NCBI RefSeq assembly: GCF_900220975.1
Contig: NZ_OBQD01000018.1
Coordinates: 1 to 64,000 of the forward strand
Length of the DNA stretch: 64,000 nucleotides
Reading direction: 5' to 3'
Source of the DNA: Rhizobium subbaraonis
GTDB lineage: Bacteria > Pseudomonadota > Alphaproteobacteria > Rhizobiales > Rhizobiaceae
Below are positions 17,543-29,335 of the stretch, one piece after another (the stretch's first letter is position 1; the number at the start of each line of letters is the position of its first letter). The notes beneath the pieces are model-generated. The model saw only the letters and a program-made list of their open reading frames with translations. It made no database searches and had not been told where the DNA came from. The translations under genes and the position numbers were made by a program.

Positions 17543-18649
17543 ATGAACCTCAAGTCTTTTACCGGCGCAACCTTTGCGGCATCGCTGCTGCTTTCGACGG
17601 CAGCCTATGCCGACATCACCATCGGCGTGATCGCACCGCTGACCGGCCCTGTCGCAGCCTATGGCGACCAGGTGAAGAAGGGTGCTGAAGCCGCGGTGGC
17701 GGAGATCAACAAGAACGGCGGCATTCTCGGGGAGCAGGTCGTCCTCAAGCTTGCCGACGATGCCGGCGAGCCCAAGCAGGGCGTGTCCGCCGCCAACCAG
17801 ATCGTCGGCGAGGGCATCCGCTTCGTCGTCGGCCCGGTCACCTCGGGCGTTGCCATTCCCGCATCCGATGTTCTCGCCGAGAACGGCGTGCTGATGGTGA
17901 CGCCGACGGCCACCGCACCCGACCTGACGGCGCGCGGCCTGCCCAACGTTCTGCGCACCTGCGGCCGCGACGACCAGCAGGCAACCGTCGCCTCCGACCA
18001 CGTCCTGAAGAACATGAAGGACAAGAAGATCGCGATCGTCCACGACAAGGGCGCCTACGGCAAGGGCCTTGCCGACGCGTTCAAGGCCGGCCTCAATGCG
18101 GGCGGCGTCACCGAGGTGCTGTACGAAAGCGTCACCCCGGGCGAAAAGGACTTCAGCGCACTGATCACCCGCCTCAAGGCGGACGGTGCCGAAGTGATCT
18201 ATTTCGGCGGCTATCACCCCGAAGCCGGCCTTCTTGCCCGTCAGTTGCAGGACATGTCGGTGAAGGCGACGATCGTCGGCGGTGACGGCCTTTCCAACAC
18301 CGAACTGTGGGCGATCGGTAACGAAGCCGTCGCCGGCACGCTCTTCACCAACGCGATCGACGCGCTGAACAACCCCGATTCCGCCAAGGCCGTCGAAGTG
18401 CTCAAGGCCGCAAACATTCCGCCGGAAGCCTTCACGCTGAACGCATATGCCGCCGTCGAAGTGATCAAGGCCGGCATCGAGAAGGCCGGCAGCGCCGAAG
18501 ACGCCATGGCCGTGGCCACCGCGCTGAAGGCGGGCGAGCCGGTCCAGACCGCGATCGGCAAGCTCACCTACGGCGAAAGCGGTGACCTCACCTCGCCGAG
18601 CTTCTCGCTGTTCAAGTGGGAAGACGGCAAGATCGTTGCCGCCGAGTAA
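17543..18649 (+). CDS. Branched-chain amino acid ABC transporter periplasmic binding protein (368 aa)
   Basis: GGGAGATG ribosome site 5-6 nt before ATG 17543. The signal peptide ends AAYADI. The mature protein is a type I periplasmic binding fold of the LivJ/LivK family: [20 protein letters not shown], then the [20 protein letters not shown] segment, [17 protein letters not shown], and [20 protein letters not shown]. It would capture Leu/Ile/Val or related amino acids for a Liv-type importer. No permease or ATPase gene adjoins, so it must serve a complex encoded elsewhere. A strong terminator follows. Confidence 0.92.
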   Translation: MNLKSFTGATFAASLLLSTAAYADITIGVIAPLTGPVAAYGDQVKKGAEAAVAEINKNGGILGEQVVLKLADDAGEPKQGVSAANQIVGEGIRFVVGPVTSGVAIPASDVLAENGVLMVTPTATAPDLTARGLPNVLRTCGRDDQQATVASDHVLKNMKDKKIAIVHDKGAYGKGLADAFKAGLNAGGVTEVLYESVTPGEKDFSALITRLKADGAEVIYFGGYHPEAGLLARQLQDMSVKATIVGGDGLSNTELWAIGNEAVAGTLFTNAIDALNNPDSAKAVEVLKAANIPPEAFTLNAYAAVEVIKAGIEKAGSAEDAMAVATALKAGEPVQTAIGKLTYGESGDLTSPSFSLFKWEDGKIVAAE

Positions 18650-18676
18650 CCCTGGGCGACCTTCTCAAACACTCGT

Positions 18677-18703
18677 GACGCCGGGCCCTGCCCGGCGTCT
18701 TTT
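18677..18703 (+). terminator. Rho-independent terminator of the livK-like gene
   Basis: GACGCCGGGC, loop CCT, GCCCGGCGTC, then TTTT: a perfect 10-bp stem, 28 nt after the stop codon. Confidence 0.9.
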
Positions 18704-18761
18704 CGTTTGGCCGCCCGAGACACAGGCGGCATTGCGCTTGTCCGCGCCGCCAGGGCGGGAC

Positions 18762-19052
18762 TTACAGCGTCGAGATCAGTTCGCGGTAGGCCTTCTCGGG
18801 GAAGGCCTTGAGCGTGCGGGTCCGCACATTGCCACCCTGCGCGAGCGTAAGGCCGAAGCGGGCCATTACCGCATCATCGGGCGCCTCGCAGACGGCAACC
18901 ATGTCATAGTCGCCCATTGTCAGGTAAAAATCCTTGAACGAACCGCCCATCTCGCCGATCACCTTCTTTGCGGCGTCGAGCCGTTTCGGCGAGTCCCGGA
19001 CGTTCTTGATGCCCTGCTCCGTCCAGTTGATGAGAACAATGTACGTGGTCAT
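18762..19052 (-). CDS. GYD domain protein (96 aa)
   Basis: ATG 19052 with GGGGAG upstream. The short alpha-beta protein begins MTTYIVLINWTEQGIKNVRD and carries FKDFYLTMGDYDMVAVCEAP, which contains the GDYD variant of the family's name motif, and ends RTLKAFPEKAYRELISTL. GYD proteins are ferredoxin-like dimers of unknown function. It is flanked by the livK-like gene (+, convergent) and the DUF930 gene. Confidence 0.88.
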   Translation of the reverse strand: MTTYIVLINWTEQGIKNVRDSPKRLDAAKKVIGEMGGSFKDFYLTMGDYDMVAVCEAPDDAVMARFGLTLAQGGNVRTRTLKAFPEKAYRELISTL

Positions 19053-19162
19053 GGCACAACTCCCCTGCGTACGTCCGCAGACGCCGCGGTCATGCCCTCA
19101 GCCCCATCTTGAATATACGCCCCGCCGGTCTCGCCAACAAGAAATCTCGCCCCGATCGCCGC

Positions 19163-20314
19163 CTATAACGACGGAAAGCCGCGCTTGCGCCATTCGCTTT
19201 TCGGCACCTCCGATCCGACGTCGAAGGCAAAGGCGACGACCCGCGTTCCCTCGTCATCCACCTCGCAGCGGAAGCTGAGGTTGTACCAGCGCGTGTTGGC
19301 GCGAAACGCCGCGCGAGTGACCTCGAGCACCGTCCCCTTCGACAACCGATAGGACGGCAGAAGCTCCGGATTGTAGGCCGGTGAGCCATGCCTGAGCTGG
19401 GCATAGAGTTCCGTGCTGCACAATCTTTCGATGCGCACGCTCCGCGGCAGGTCGCCGATCGCTGTCCTTGCGACCGGATCCTCGGCGGCATTCTCCGAAA
19501 AAAGCCGGTCCGCCTCTTGAAGCTTCCTCTCGGGCGCGTCGCTCGCCTCGGCCTTGTCAGCAGCCTCCTCCTCGGTCTTCGGCTGCTCGTCGGCCTTCGC
19601 CGCTTCCTCCTGCGCATTCCCTTCGGTCGGCTCGCCCTCGGCAAGGGCTGCGGGAAAACCGTCCGCACTGTCCGGCTCGCTCGGAGTCGGCACCGGCGAG
19701 GCGGCGGGCGCGTCTTCCGCCTGCTCTTCGGCTACGGGCGGTTCGGCCGGCGTCTGCTGCTCCGGCGGCTTGTCCGCCGTCTCCTCCTCCCGCGGCGGCG
19801 AGCCCCGGGTCAGGTCATCCGTTTCCACCTTCACACCGCTATCCTTGTCGCCATATTCAAGGACGGGTCTCAGGACCGGAATGGGCACGCCGTCGGCAAG
19901 CTCCTCGGCCGCCTGTTCTTCGCCCGGTTGCGGTTCTTCCGACATCTGCTCTTCGGGCGGCTTTTCCTCCGCAGCCGTTTCCTCCGGGGTCTTTTCCTCC
20001 GGCGGCGGCTCTGCGGGGGGCTCCTCCGCGGGTGGCGGTGGTGGCGGTGGTGGTGGTGGTGGCGGAGGCACCTCGGCCGCCTGTTCTTCCTGCTGCTCCT
20101 CTGGTGGAGGCGGCTCCTGCTGGGCCTCCTCCGGCGTTTCCTCTTCCGGAGGCGGGACCAGTTCGACGCTGACGCTCTCCTCCTCCGGCGGCGCCGCCTC
20201 GAAGGCCGGAAGATTGACGAACAGAAGGGCGGCGATGGCGACATGGAGCACGGCCGAGACGCCCACGCCCCATCCAAACCCCTTGCCACGCTTATCTGCC
20301 ACCCGCGGTTCCAT
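19163..20314 (-). CDS. TonB-like, acid/proline-rich DUF930 protein (383 aa)
   Basis: The N-terminus is short and basic, then a single TM helix (VGVSAVLHVAIAALLFVNLP). Residues about 35-270 are a long low-complexity stretch rich in Glu and Pro, including a run of 12 or so Pro. This is the kind of region TonB uses to span the periplasm. The C-terminal 100 residues form the DUF930 domain (RLCSTELYAQLRHGSPAYNP, then SKGTVLEVTRAAFRANTRWY and CEVDDEGTRVVAFAFDVG), found mainly in rhizobia. The protein is likely inner-membrane anchored with a periplasmic C-terminus. Function is unknown; it is not a true TonB since the C-terminal domain differs. No ExbB/ExbD genes are nearby. Confidence 0.88.
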   Translation of the reverse strand: MEPRVADKRGKGFGWGVGVSAVLHVAIAALLFVNLPAFEAAPPEEESVSVELVPPPEEETPEEAQQEPPPPEEQQEEQAAEVPPPPPPPPPPPPPAEEPPAEPPPEEKTPEETAAEEKPPEEQMSEEPQPGEEQAAEELADGVPIPVLRPVLEYGDKDSGVKVETDDLTRGSPPREEETADKPPEQQTPAEPPVAEEQAEDAPAASPVPTPSEPDSADGFPAALAEGEPTEGNAQEEAAKADEQPKTEEEAADKAEASDAPERKLQEADRLFSENAAEDPVARTAIGDLPRSVRIERLCSTELYAQLRHGSPAYNPELLPSYRLSKGTVLEVTRAAFRANTRWYNLSFRCEVDDEGTRVVAFAFDVGSEVPKSEWRKRGFPSL

Positions 20315-20463
20315 CCGTTACAACTGCTTTCACGACGACTGCCGGCCCGGGCGTTCCCGCTTGCGGCGAAGTTCAACTACAAATCCCGGCCAGTTTTGCC
20401 GACGACGGCGCCGCGCGTCAAATGACGCCGCCACGGATGCGACATTTATTTAGGGACGCCGGC

Positions 20464-21861
20464 CTAAAGGATCCAGTCGTCGTCGAGGGCATAGGCGCGC
20501 ACATAGTCGATCTTCATCTGTGCGCCGTCGTCGAAGTCCCCGGATGGCTGTCCGGCCGTGCCCCCCACGGCGAGGTTGACGACCATGTACATTGGATCGT
20601 GCATATCCGCCGGCGTCCTCGCCCGCGCGATCTCGACGTCGTCGAAATACCAGACCAGCTCGTCCCTCGTCCATAGCAGGCCGTAATTGTGAAAACCGTC
20701 GGTGGAAGGCATGTGCGTCGCAGTCGTCTCGCTCGTGCGCGAGCCGGTCTCCATGGAATGCACCGTCGTATGGATCGTCTGCGGCTCCTGGCCGCGCATC
20801 TCCACCACGTCCAGTTCCGGCGGCCATTTTCCATCCGCCGGCAGAAGCCAGAACGCCGGCCAGGCGCCGCGGTCGTCCGGCATGTCCGCGCGGATTTCGA
20901 AATAGCCGTAAGTCTGCTGGAACGAGGAATGGGTAGTGAGGATGCCGGAGGTATAGTCGTAGCCGCTGACCACCTGCTTCATGTCCTCTTGCGTCCGCAC
21001 AGCCGAGATCGTCAGGATCCCGTTCTGAACCGAAAATGGGTTGAGCGACCGCGTCGGCTCGTAGGCCGGGTTGACGTACCACTGCAGTTCACCGTTGGTG
21101 TGCAGCGTTCCGCCGCTCTCCGGCGCCCAGGGAAACTTGGCATCCCATGTTCCGCTTTTGCCGTTGTGGAGCCAGAGCGTGGAGAAATTGTCGAAGAAGC
21201 TGCGGGTCATGTGAGACTTGTCGATGGCGAGATCGAACTGGCCGGCGCTCAGTTGTTCGGCGGCCATGCCCGCAAGGACCAGCTTTTCTCCGCCGCCGAG
21301 GTCCAGATGCAGGTTGTCCCCCTTCTGCGTCAGGCGCGCCTGCACCTGCTCGAACGACGTGATGCCGTAGCCTTTCAGGCGGACGGTGTCGTCTCCGCCA
21401 AAATCGGCGATCAGTTTGTTGCCCGTCCCCTTCTCGATCAGGAAGATATCGGCTCCGCCACCGCCGATCAGCACGTCGTTGCCACGGCCACCGTAGAGCG
21501 TCTGCGCGCCGGGGCCGCCGGAAATGATGTTGTCCGCGCTGTTGCCGAACGCGTAGCGGCCGTCGCCGGTGACGGTCAGGTTTTCGAAGTTCGCCGGCAG
21601 CCTGTAGCTCATCCAGGTGGAGATCGTGTCGATCCCTTCGCCCGGTGCTTCTGAGACGATGCTCTCCGGCGAGTAGAGATAGTAGATGTCGTCGCCTGCC
21701 CCGCCTGCCATCGTGATTTCGACGCCGGCGCTGCCCCAGAGCGAATCGTTGCCGGCGGTTCCGTTCAGGATCGGCCCGGCGCCGACCGCGGAAAACCATG
21801 CGGTCGATGGCGCACTGTAGTAGAGCGGTTTTCCGAGGGCGTTGAGGACGCTTGAATTCAT
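20464..21861 (-). CDS. exsH: Secreted RTX + GH16 beta-glucanase, ExsH-like (465 aa)
   Basis: ATG 21861 is preceded by GGAGAG at 5 nt; upstream in-frame ATGs have poorer context. Residues about 33-165 are RTX-type calcium-binding repeats (ILNGTAGNDSLWGS, GGRGNDVLIGGGGADIF). Residues about 225-465 are a family 16 glycoside hydrolase with the catalytic ELDVVE motif (Glu349 nucleophile, Glu354 acid/base) and FEIRADMPDDRGAWPAFWLL. There is no Sec signal, consistent with export by a type I system (PrsDE in S. meliloti). The length and combination recall S. meliloti ExsH, which trims nascent succinoglycan; the substrate here is inferred. No exo genes lie in the window. Confidence 0.88.
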   Translation of the reverse strand: MNSSVLNALGKPLYYSAPSTAWFSAVGAGPILNGTAGNDSLWGSAGVEITMAGGAGDDIYYLYSPESIVSEAPGEGIDTISTWMSYRLPANFENLTVTGDGRYAFGNSADNIISGGPGAQTLYGGRGNDVLIGGGGADIFLIEKGTGNKLIADFGGDDTVRLKGYGITSFEQVQARLTQKGDNLHLDLGGGEKLVLAGMAAEQLSAGQFDLAIDKSHMTRSFFDNFSTLWLHNGKSGTWDAKFPWAPESGGTLHTNGELQWYVNPAYEPTRSLNPFSVQNGILTISAVRTQEDMKQVVSGYDYTSGILTTHSSFQQTYGYFEIRADMPDDRGAWPAFWLLPADGKWPPELDVVEMRGQEPQTIHTTVHSMETGSRTSETTATHMPSTDGFHNYGLLWTRDELVWYFDDVEIARARTPADMHDPMYMVVNLAVGGTAGQPSGDFDDGAQMKIDYVRAYALDDDWIL

Positions 21862-22097
21862 TGGGCTCTCCATTTCCAGGCAAAGCCCCAGCACCATCAG
21901 CCTAGCAGCGCAGGGTTGCGCCCCCAAGTGCTGCGCCGCAACAAATGTACGTTATCGCACATAAAGAATTAACGTGGCACACGAAAAATCCGGTCTCCGG
22001 GGTGACTTCCCACGCCTTGCCCGCAACCGGACGCACGCGCCGAACGAGCGGGGCGCGAGCCAGAAGCCGCGCCCCGGCATATGCACGATACCGCGTC

Positions 22098-23543
22098 TTA
22101 AGCCTTGCGCGCCGGCGGAATCACCCAGGAGCCGTCGATGATCGACGGCGGGCTGTCGTCCGGCCAGTAGAGCCGCATCATCAGGATGAACTTGCCCTTC
22201 GGAGCCGGCAGCCAGTTGCTTTCCTTGTCCGGCCCCGGTGAAGCATTCTGAATGTAGATGTGGGTCGAACCGTCCGGATCAACCTTCAGGTCCTGCCGCG
22301 CGCTGATCGAATAGCGGTTGATCGGGTTTTCGACAAAGAAATACTTTTCGTTGTACATGGTGATCGACCAGAAGCCCCGCACCGGCGGCAACTGCCCCTT
22401 GGGAAAGGTCAGCACATAGTTTTCCGCCCCGTCATAGGCGCGGCCGAACAACCCGTCCTTCATCCGCACGGATGTCGGATAGACCGCGTCCTGCGGCCGG
22501 TTCGCGCCGAGCCCGATCGCGGTGATCAGCGCACGTTGCAGATATTCGGTGCCGTAGACGCCCGTCTTTGTGGTAAAGCCCCAGCCGTTGACGTTTCTGA
22601 TGTCGCCGTCGGAAAACTTGAAGTGCAGCATGATCCGCCCGAAAGCGATCTCGGGAATGCGCCTGACGAAGCGGGTATCAAGCTTGCTCTTGTCGAAGTC
22701 CTTGCCCGGAACGATGCCGATCTGCGCCATTTTCTCGACCATCTCGGCATCCGCTTCCGTCGGCGGATTGGTCTTCATAAGTTCGCTCAAAAGCGTGAAA
22801 TACTCGACCGCGTCCATCCGGTTGACCTGCTCGCGCACCGCAGTCTTCATGTCGATGCCGGGATCGACCTCGCCCGCCGGCGGCGTCCAGGGCTTGCCGT
22901 GGGCGCTGAGCGGATAGAGCTGGCATTCGTCCTGGATCGCATGCACCTTCTTGTAGTCCTCCGGCGTGCCCGTGCAGTAGATGCGCCCGAGGATCCAAAC
23001 GAGGCTCGTCGGTGACTTGTACTCGGTGATGCCGTCAGGCAGCTTGCCCTCCCAGCCGGGACCGGTGATCGCATAGGTCTGCGCCCCCTGCCCGGTCGTG
23101 CGCGAACCCGGCACCTGAAACACCGTCGTCCATCCGTCGAGCATGGGAAACAGGTAATAGCGGTCTTTCATGTCGGGGATCGAAAGCACCCACGGCTCCT
23201 TGCCGACGTCGACGAAGCCCGTCGTATAGAGCGTGTCGGCGTTGGGTGCTGTGACATCGGTGAAAGACGCATCCGGATATTCGCGCAGCTTGATCAGGTG
23301 CCCCATCGGCCCCTTGCTGCCCTCCGGCTTGGCGACATTGGTGACGACGCGGCGCGTCATTTCCATGGTCACCAGCGGATAGCCATAGATATAGGCCTCG
23401 ACGGCCGTCCAGAAGTCGCCCTCACCCTCGAAGGGATCGACGATTGGCAGGTCGACCGCGCGCGCAGGCTTGAGCCCCGACATCGCGCCGGCAGCAACAA
23501 CACCAAGACCGCCGAAAGAGACGGCACGACGAGAAATCCGCAT
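22098..23543 (-). CDS. DUF1254/DUF1214 protein with twin-arginine-like signal (481 aa)
   Basis: ATG 23543 has GGAGGATTTC directly upstream. The N-terminus MRISRRAVSFGGLGVVAAGA is a short signal containing SRRAVSF, resembling a Tat motif, ending AVDLP. The DUF1254 domain (about 45-190) has NADTLYTTGFVDVGKEPWVL and YYLFPMLDGWTTVFQVPGSR. The DUF1214 domain (about 360-475) has FWSITMYNEKYFFVENPINR and LMMRLYWPDDSPPSI. It is clearly related to the 4891-6510 protein but diverged, and has a different export signal. Function is not established. Confidence 0.87.
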   Translation of the reverse strand: MRISRRAVSFGGLGVVAAGAMSGLKPARAVDLPIVDPFEGEGDFWTAVEAYIYGYPLVTMEMTRRVVTNVAKPEGSKGPMGHLIKLREYPDASFTDVTAPNADTLYTTGFVDVGKEPWVLSIPDMKDRYYLFPMLDGWTTVFQVPGSRTTGQGAQTYAITGPGWEGKLPDGITEYKSPTSLVWILGRIYCTGTPEDYKKVHAIQDECQLYPLSAHGKPWTPPAGEVDPGIDMKTAVREQVNRMDAVEYFTLLSELMKTNPPTEADAEMVEKMAQIGIVPGKDFDKSKLDTRFVRRIPEIAFGRIMLHFKFSDGDIRNVNGWGFTTKTGVYGTEYLQRALITAIGLGANRPQDAVYPTSVRMKDGLFGRAYDGAENYVLTFPKGQLPPVRGFWSITMYNEKYFFVENPINRYSISARQDLKVDPDGSTHIYIQNASPGPDKESNWLPAPKGKFILMMRLYWPDDSPPSIIDGSWVIPPARKA

Positions 23544-23848
23544 GAAATCCTCCTTCTGAAACGTCGCAGGCCCGACGCCGCAGCCCGCGCACTTCCGCGA
23601 ACAGTGCATTCCCCAACACTCATTGCGCGTACAGGCGTGATCCTATCACGGCGGCCATCAGACCGGAGGCGCAGAAAACTGTCGATTGAAGGAGTAGACC
23701 TACTCCGTTCGGCGTATGGCATGGCACGCCGCGTCACCCGCATCTCGGGCAGAAATGCAGAAGGCCGGGCGTGTCAGCCCGGCCTTCTGAAATCACGTGA
23801 ACCCGATCCCCGCGCTCTGTTGTCGGGGCGCGAGGGTAGTGGCAGTGT
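23544..23848. other. 305-bp intergenic region between rpoD and the DUF1254 gene
   Basis: It contains the strong hairpin at 23758-23789 on the rpoD side and the leader of the leftward DUF1254 gene. Nothing else could be supported. Confidence 0.5.
23758..23789 (-). terminator. Terminator hairpin downstream of rpoD
   Basis: CAGAAGGCCGGGC and GCCCGGCCTTCTG form a perfect 13-bp stem with a 6-nt loop, 59 nt beyond the rpoD stop. Only a weak T-rich stretch (GCATTTCT) follows. Confidence 0.75.
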
Positions 23849-25897
<2,049 letters not shown>

Positions 25898-26302
25898 TTA
25901 GTCTTCGCTTTCCTGGGGTATCCAGTTTCAGTGCCGTCCGGGACCGTGCAAGCGCCCGCCCGAAGCTCCGGCGCCGTGCCAATTCGTTTCAGTGACCTAA
26001 CGGAATGAAACTTAAATCCTGATTAACCACGCCTCGCCGTCGAAGGCCGAGGACATACTGCCTGTGCAGCATGATTGACATGACTTCCCGATCCGCCGTA
26101 TCCATCTCGCCTTTGCCAGAAATGGTGATTCCCAGATTTTTCGGCTCCGTCAAGCTTTTCCGCCAAAAAACCCCGAAAACCCTTTGATTCGGGTCTTCAA
26201 CGTCAGGCGCGGCGGTTGCGGGTGTTGGTCAACATGTAGGCATGGTCGCGCAAAAGACAAGGGGTTGCGCGTGTTCCTGATTCGCCCCACCCTCGCTGCG
26301 CC
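25898..26302. other. 405-bp region upstream of rpoD
   Basis: It separates tdh (stop at 26303) and rpoD (start at 25897), both leftward, so it holds the rpoD promoter(s) and any tdh terminator. A TTGACA at about 26076 faces the wrong way for rpoD. No gene was seen; an sRNA could not be excluded. Confidence 0.5.
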
Positions 26303-27337
26303 TCACCAGTCCATCACCACCTTGCCGGAATTGCCGGAGCGCATCGCCTCGAAACCGTCCCGGAACTGGTCGATCCCGATGCGGTGTGTGATGATCGGCG
26401 ACAGGTCCAGCCCGCCCTGAACGAAGGCGATCATCTTGTACCAGGTCTCGAACATCTCGCGCCCGTAGATCCCCTTCAGCGTCAGCATCTTGAAGATCAC
26501 CTTGTTCCAGTCGATGCCGAAGCCGTCGGGCGCGATCCCGAGGATTGCGATCTTGCCACCGTTGTTCATCGCATCGATCATCGAGCGGAAGGCCGGCGGC
26601 GCGCCCGACATCTCAAGCCCCACGTCGAACCCCTCGGTCATGCCGATTGCGGCCATCACCTCGGCCAGGTCCTCCTTCGAGGCGTCCACCACGTGCTCGA
26701 TGCCGACCTTGCGGGCAAGCTCCAGCCGCAACGGGTTGATGTCGGTGATGACGACCTTGCGGGCGCCGGCGCGCCTGGCCACCATCGCCCCCATGATGCC
26801 GATCGGCCCCGCACCGGTGACGAGCACGTCTTCGCCCACGAGATCGAAGGACAGCGCGGTGTGCACCGCGTTGCCGAAGGGATCGAAGATCGCCGCCACC
26901 TCGTCGGGCACTTCCGGCGGGATCGGCACGACATTGTGCTCGGGAATGCAGACGAACTCGCCGAACGATCCCGGCCGGTTGACGCCGACGCCCTTGGTGT
27001 AGTGGCAGAGGTGCCCCCGTCCGGCGCGGCAGTTGCGGCATTTCCCACAGACGATGTGGCCCTCGCCCGAGACCCGTTCGCCGACGTGATACTTCGTCAC
27101 CGCCGAGCCGACCTCGGCGATCTCCCCGACGAACTCGTGGCCGACCACCATCGGCACGGGAATCGTCTTTTGTGCCCAGTGGTCCCAGTTCCAGATGTGC
27201 ACGTCCGTGCCGCAGATCGCCGACTTCTTCACCCGGATCAGCACGTCGCTCTGGCCGACCTCCGGCACCGGCACGTTTTCCATCCACAGCCCGACCTCCG
27301 GCTTGGATTTGACCAGCGCGCGCATCATGTTGGTCAT
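26303..27337 (-). CDS. tdh: L-threonine 3-dehydrogenase (344 aa)
   Basis: ATG 27337 follows GAGGAGAAG; the upstream open frame crosses a RIME repeat and is not coding. A zinc-dependent medium-chain dehydrogenase: catalytic-zinc Cys and His in [16 protein letters not shown] and [10 protein letters not shown], four-Cys structural zinc lobe [15 protein letters not shown], and NAD-binding [10 protein letters not shown]. It oxidises L-threonine to 2-amino-3-ketobutyrate, which Kbl then cleaves with CoA to glycine and acetyl-CoA. It lies 185 bp downstream of kbl on the same strand, as in other rhizobia, with a palindromic repeat in the gap that may stabilise or separate the messages. Confidence 0.97.
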   Translation of the reverse strand: MTNMMRALVKSKPEVGLWMENVPVPEVGQSDVLIRVKKSAICGTDVHIWNWDHWAQKTIPVPMVVGHEFVGEIAEVGSAVTKYHVGERVSGEGHIVCGKCRNCRAGRGHLCHYTKGVGVNRPGSFGEFVCIPEHNVVPIPPEVPDEVAAIFDPFGNAVHTALSFDLVGEDVLVTGAGPIGIMGAMVARRAGARKVVITDINPLRLELARKVGIEHVVDASKEDLAEVMAAIGMTEGFDVGLEMSGAPPAFRSMIDAMNNGGKIAILGIAPDGFGIDWNKVIFKMLTLKGIYGREMFETWYKMIAFVQGGLDLSPIITHRIGIDQFRDGFEAMRSGNSGKVVMDW

Positions 27338-27366
27338 GGCCTTCTCCTCATGTCCGCCTCCACAGA

Positions 27367-27496
27367 GCCCCTCATCCGCCTGCGGGCACCTTCTCCCCGC
27401 AAGCGGGCGAAGGGCGACCACGTTTTACCCCACTCCGACGTCCACGCATGGCACGTCCCCTCTACCCGCCTGCGGGGAAAGGGTTAGGGCGAGGGC
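27367..27496. repeat. RIME-type rhizobial intergenic palindromic element
   Basis: This 130-bp element has two palindromic halves: CCCTCATCCGCCTGCGGGCA with CCCCGCAAGCGGGCGAAGGG, then CTACCCGCCTGCGGGGAAAG with GGTTAGGGCGAGGG. Sequence style, size and intergenic position match the RIME elements of Rhizobiaceae, which are dispersed non-coding repeats. Confidence 0.8.
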
Positions 27497-27522
27497 AACG
27501 TGACAATTGCCCGCTTGCCCCC

Positions 27523-28710
27523 TCAGATCACGCCAAGTTGCCGCCCGACGTCCGCAAACACCGCAATCGCCTTCTCGACATCGGCTCGCGAATGCGCCGC
27601 CGACATCTGCGTGCGGATGCGGGCCTGCCCCTTGGGCACGACGGGGAAGGAGAAGCCGATCACGTAGACGCCCTCCTCCAGCATCCGCGCCGCCATCTCC
27701 TGGGCGAGCGCCGCATCCCCCAGCATCACCGGGATGATCGGATGCCCCTCACCCGCCAGCGTGAAGCCGAGCTTCGTCATCTCGGAGCGAAACAGTGTGG
27801 CATTGTCGGAGAGGCGCTTGCGCAGGGCGTCACCGTTCTCGATCAGGTCGAACACTTTGAGCGAGGCGGCCGCGATCACCGGGGCCAGCGTGTTGGAGAA
27901 GAGATAGGGCCGCGAGCGCTGGCGCAGCCAGTCGACCACCTCGGCTTTGGCGGACGTATATCCCCCCGATGCGCCGCCCAGCGCCTTGCCGAGCGTGCCG
28001 GTGATGATGTCGATCCGCCCCTCGACGCCGCAGTGCTCGGCGGAACCGCGGCCGTGCCGGCCGACGAAGCCGACCGCATGGCTGTCGTCGACCATCACCA
28101 TCGCGCCGTACTTTTCGGCCAGGTCGCAGACGCCCTGAAGATTGGCGATGATGCCGTCCATGGAAAACACGCCGTCGGTGGCGATCAGCTTGAAACGGCT
28201 GCCCTCGGCCTTCTTCAACTCCTCTTCCAGTGCCGCCATGTCGTTGTTGGCGTAGCGGAAGCGCCTGGCCTTGGAGAGCCGCACGCCGTCGATGATCGAG
28301 GCATGGTTGAGCGCATCCGAGATGATCGCGTCCTCTTCGGAAAGCAGCGTCTCGAACAGACCGCCATTGGCGTCGAAGCAGGACGAATAGAGGATCGTGT
28401 CCTCCATGCCGAGGAAGGCCGAGATCCTTGCCTCCAGTTGCTTGTGCTCCTCCTGGGTGCCGCAGATGAAGCGCACCGAAGCCATGCCGTAGCCGTAGCG
28501 GTCGAGCGCCTGCTTGGCGGCTTCCGCCAGTTCCTCGTTATCGGCAAGTCCCAGATAGTTGTTGGCGCAGAAGTTCAGCACGCGCCCGCCGGACGCCACC
28601 TCGATCGTGCCGGCCTGCTTGGAGGTGATGACGCGCTCCGACTTGTAGAGGCCGGCGGCCTTGAGGCTTTCGAGTTCGGTGCGCAGGTGGGAAAGGAATG
28701 TCGAGCTCAT
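27523..28710 (-). CDS. kbl: 2-amino-3-ketobutyrate CoA ligase / glycine C-acetyltransferase (395 aa)
   Basis: ATG 28710 is preceded by AAGGG; the family starts here ([20 protein letters not shown]). A PLP-dependent alpha-oxoamine synthase: [13 protein letters not shown] near the N-terminus, substrate/PLP region [27 protein letters not shown], and the Schiff-base Lys in [15 protein letters not shown]. It converts 2-amino-3-ketobutyrate plus CoA into glycine and acetyl-CoA. It is the upstream partner of tdh, so the pair forms the threonine-to-glycine route. Confidence 0.97.
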   Translation of the reverse strand: MSSTFLSHLRTELESLKAAGLYKSERVITSKQAGTIEVASGGRVLNFCANNYLGLADNEELAEAAKQALDRYGYGMASVRFICGTQEEHKQLEARISAFLGMEDTILYSSCFDANGGLFETLLSEEDAIISDALNHASIIDGVRLSKARRFRYANNDMAALEEELKKAEGSRFKLIATDGVFSMDGIIANLQGVCDLAEKYGAMVMVDDSHAVGFVGRHGRGSAEHCGVEGRIDIITGTLGKALGGASGGYTSAKAEVVDWLRQRSRPYLFSNTLAPVIAAASLKVFDLIENGDALRKRLSDNATLFRSEMTKLGFTLAGEGHPIIPVMLGDAALAQEMAARMLEEGVYVIGFSFPVVPKGQARIRTQMSAAHSRADVEKAIAVFADVGRQLGVI

Positions 28711-28840
28711 GGGAAACCCTTGCAGGTAGGAAGCGAAACCCGGTCGGCGAAAGATGTACCACGGATGGCCCACATCTGTCCCGGCGGCGAGGTGGCGGCT
28801 TGGCGCCGGAGCGCGGCGTTATTCTCGCCAAGGCCCGCCG

Positions 28841-29290
28841 TCAGCGGGCCGCAAACTCGGCCACGAGCCCTTCATAGGCCTCGAAGGGCGGAAAGCGCTC
28901 GAAACTGTGCACCGCCGGCGTCTCGGCCCAGGCGAGCTTCTCGCTCGTATAGGTCTCGATGAACGGCGTGAACCAGTGTATGTCCTCCAGCATCGTCGGC
29001 CGCAGGTTGACGAAGAAATCGATCCCGTTCGGTCGCGTGAACATCCAGGTCATGCAGTCCGGACAGAAATGATGGCCGGCTTCGGCGTTCGCGCCGGCGA
29101 CCACCGGCTCGCCCTCCGTCACGGCAAATCCCTCGGTCGGAATGGCGGCGCTGAGCGAATAGGCGCTGCCCGACATCCGCTGGCAGCCGGTGCAATGGCA
29201 GGCCATGGTCAGCAAAGGGGGTGCCGTTACCTTCAGCTTCACGCGCCCGCAACGGCAGGCACCGTGCCAAGGCAGTTTCCAGTCCGTCAT
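28841..29290 (-). CDS. GFA family zinc protein (149 aa)
   Basis: The start (29290) has GGAGAG upstream. Zinc-ligand Cys motifs of the GFA/CENP-V fold are present: HGACRCGRVKLKV, MACHCTGCQRMSGSAYSL and HHFCPDCMTWMF. The family was named from glutathione-dependent formaldehyde-activating enzyme, but most members have no proven activity. It lies 45 bp downstream of recQ on the same strand and may be co-transcribed; no glutathione or formaldehyde genes are near. Confidence 0.9.
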   Translation of the reverse strand: MTDWKLPWHGACRCGRVKLKVTAPPLLTMACHCTGCQRMSGSAYSLSAAIPTEGFAVTEGEPVVAGANAEAGHHFCPDCMTWMFTRPNGIDFFVNLRPTMLEDIHWFTPFIETYTSEKLAWAETPAVHSFERFPPFEAYEGLVAEFAAR

Positions 29291-29335
29291 CTGCTCTCCT
29301 CCCTTGTTGCCCGACGCCCGCTCCGCCAGGCCTCC

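Noticed and set aside
19388-20453. Several open frames opposite the DUF930 gene, rich in Leu/Arg or Ser/Gly
   Set aside because: They arise from the repetitive Glu/Pro codons read in other frames; low-complexity DNA keeps all frames open.
26075-26103. TTGACA-N17-GTATCC as a rightward promoter
   Set aside because: No rightward gene follows and the -10 is poor; kept only as a note that an sRNA here cannot be excluded.
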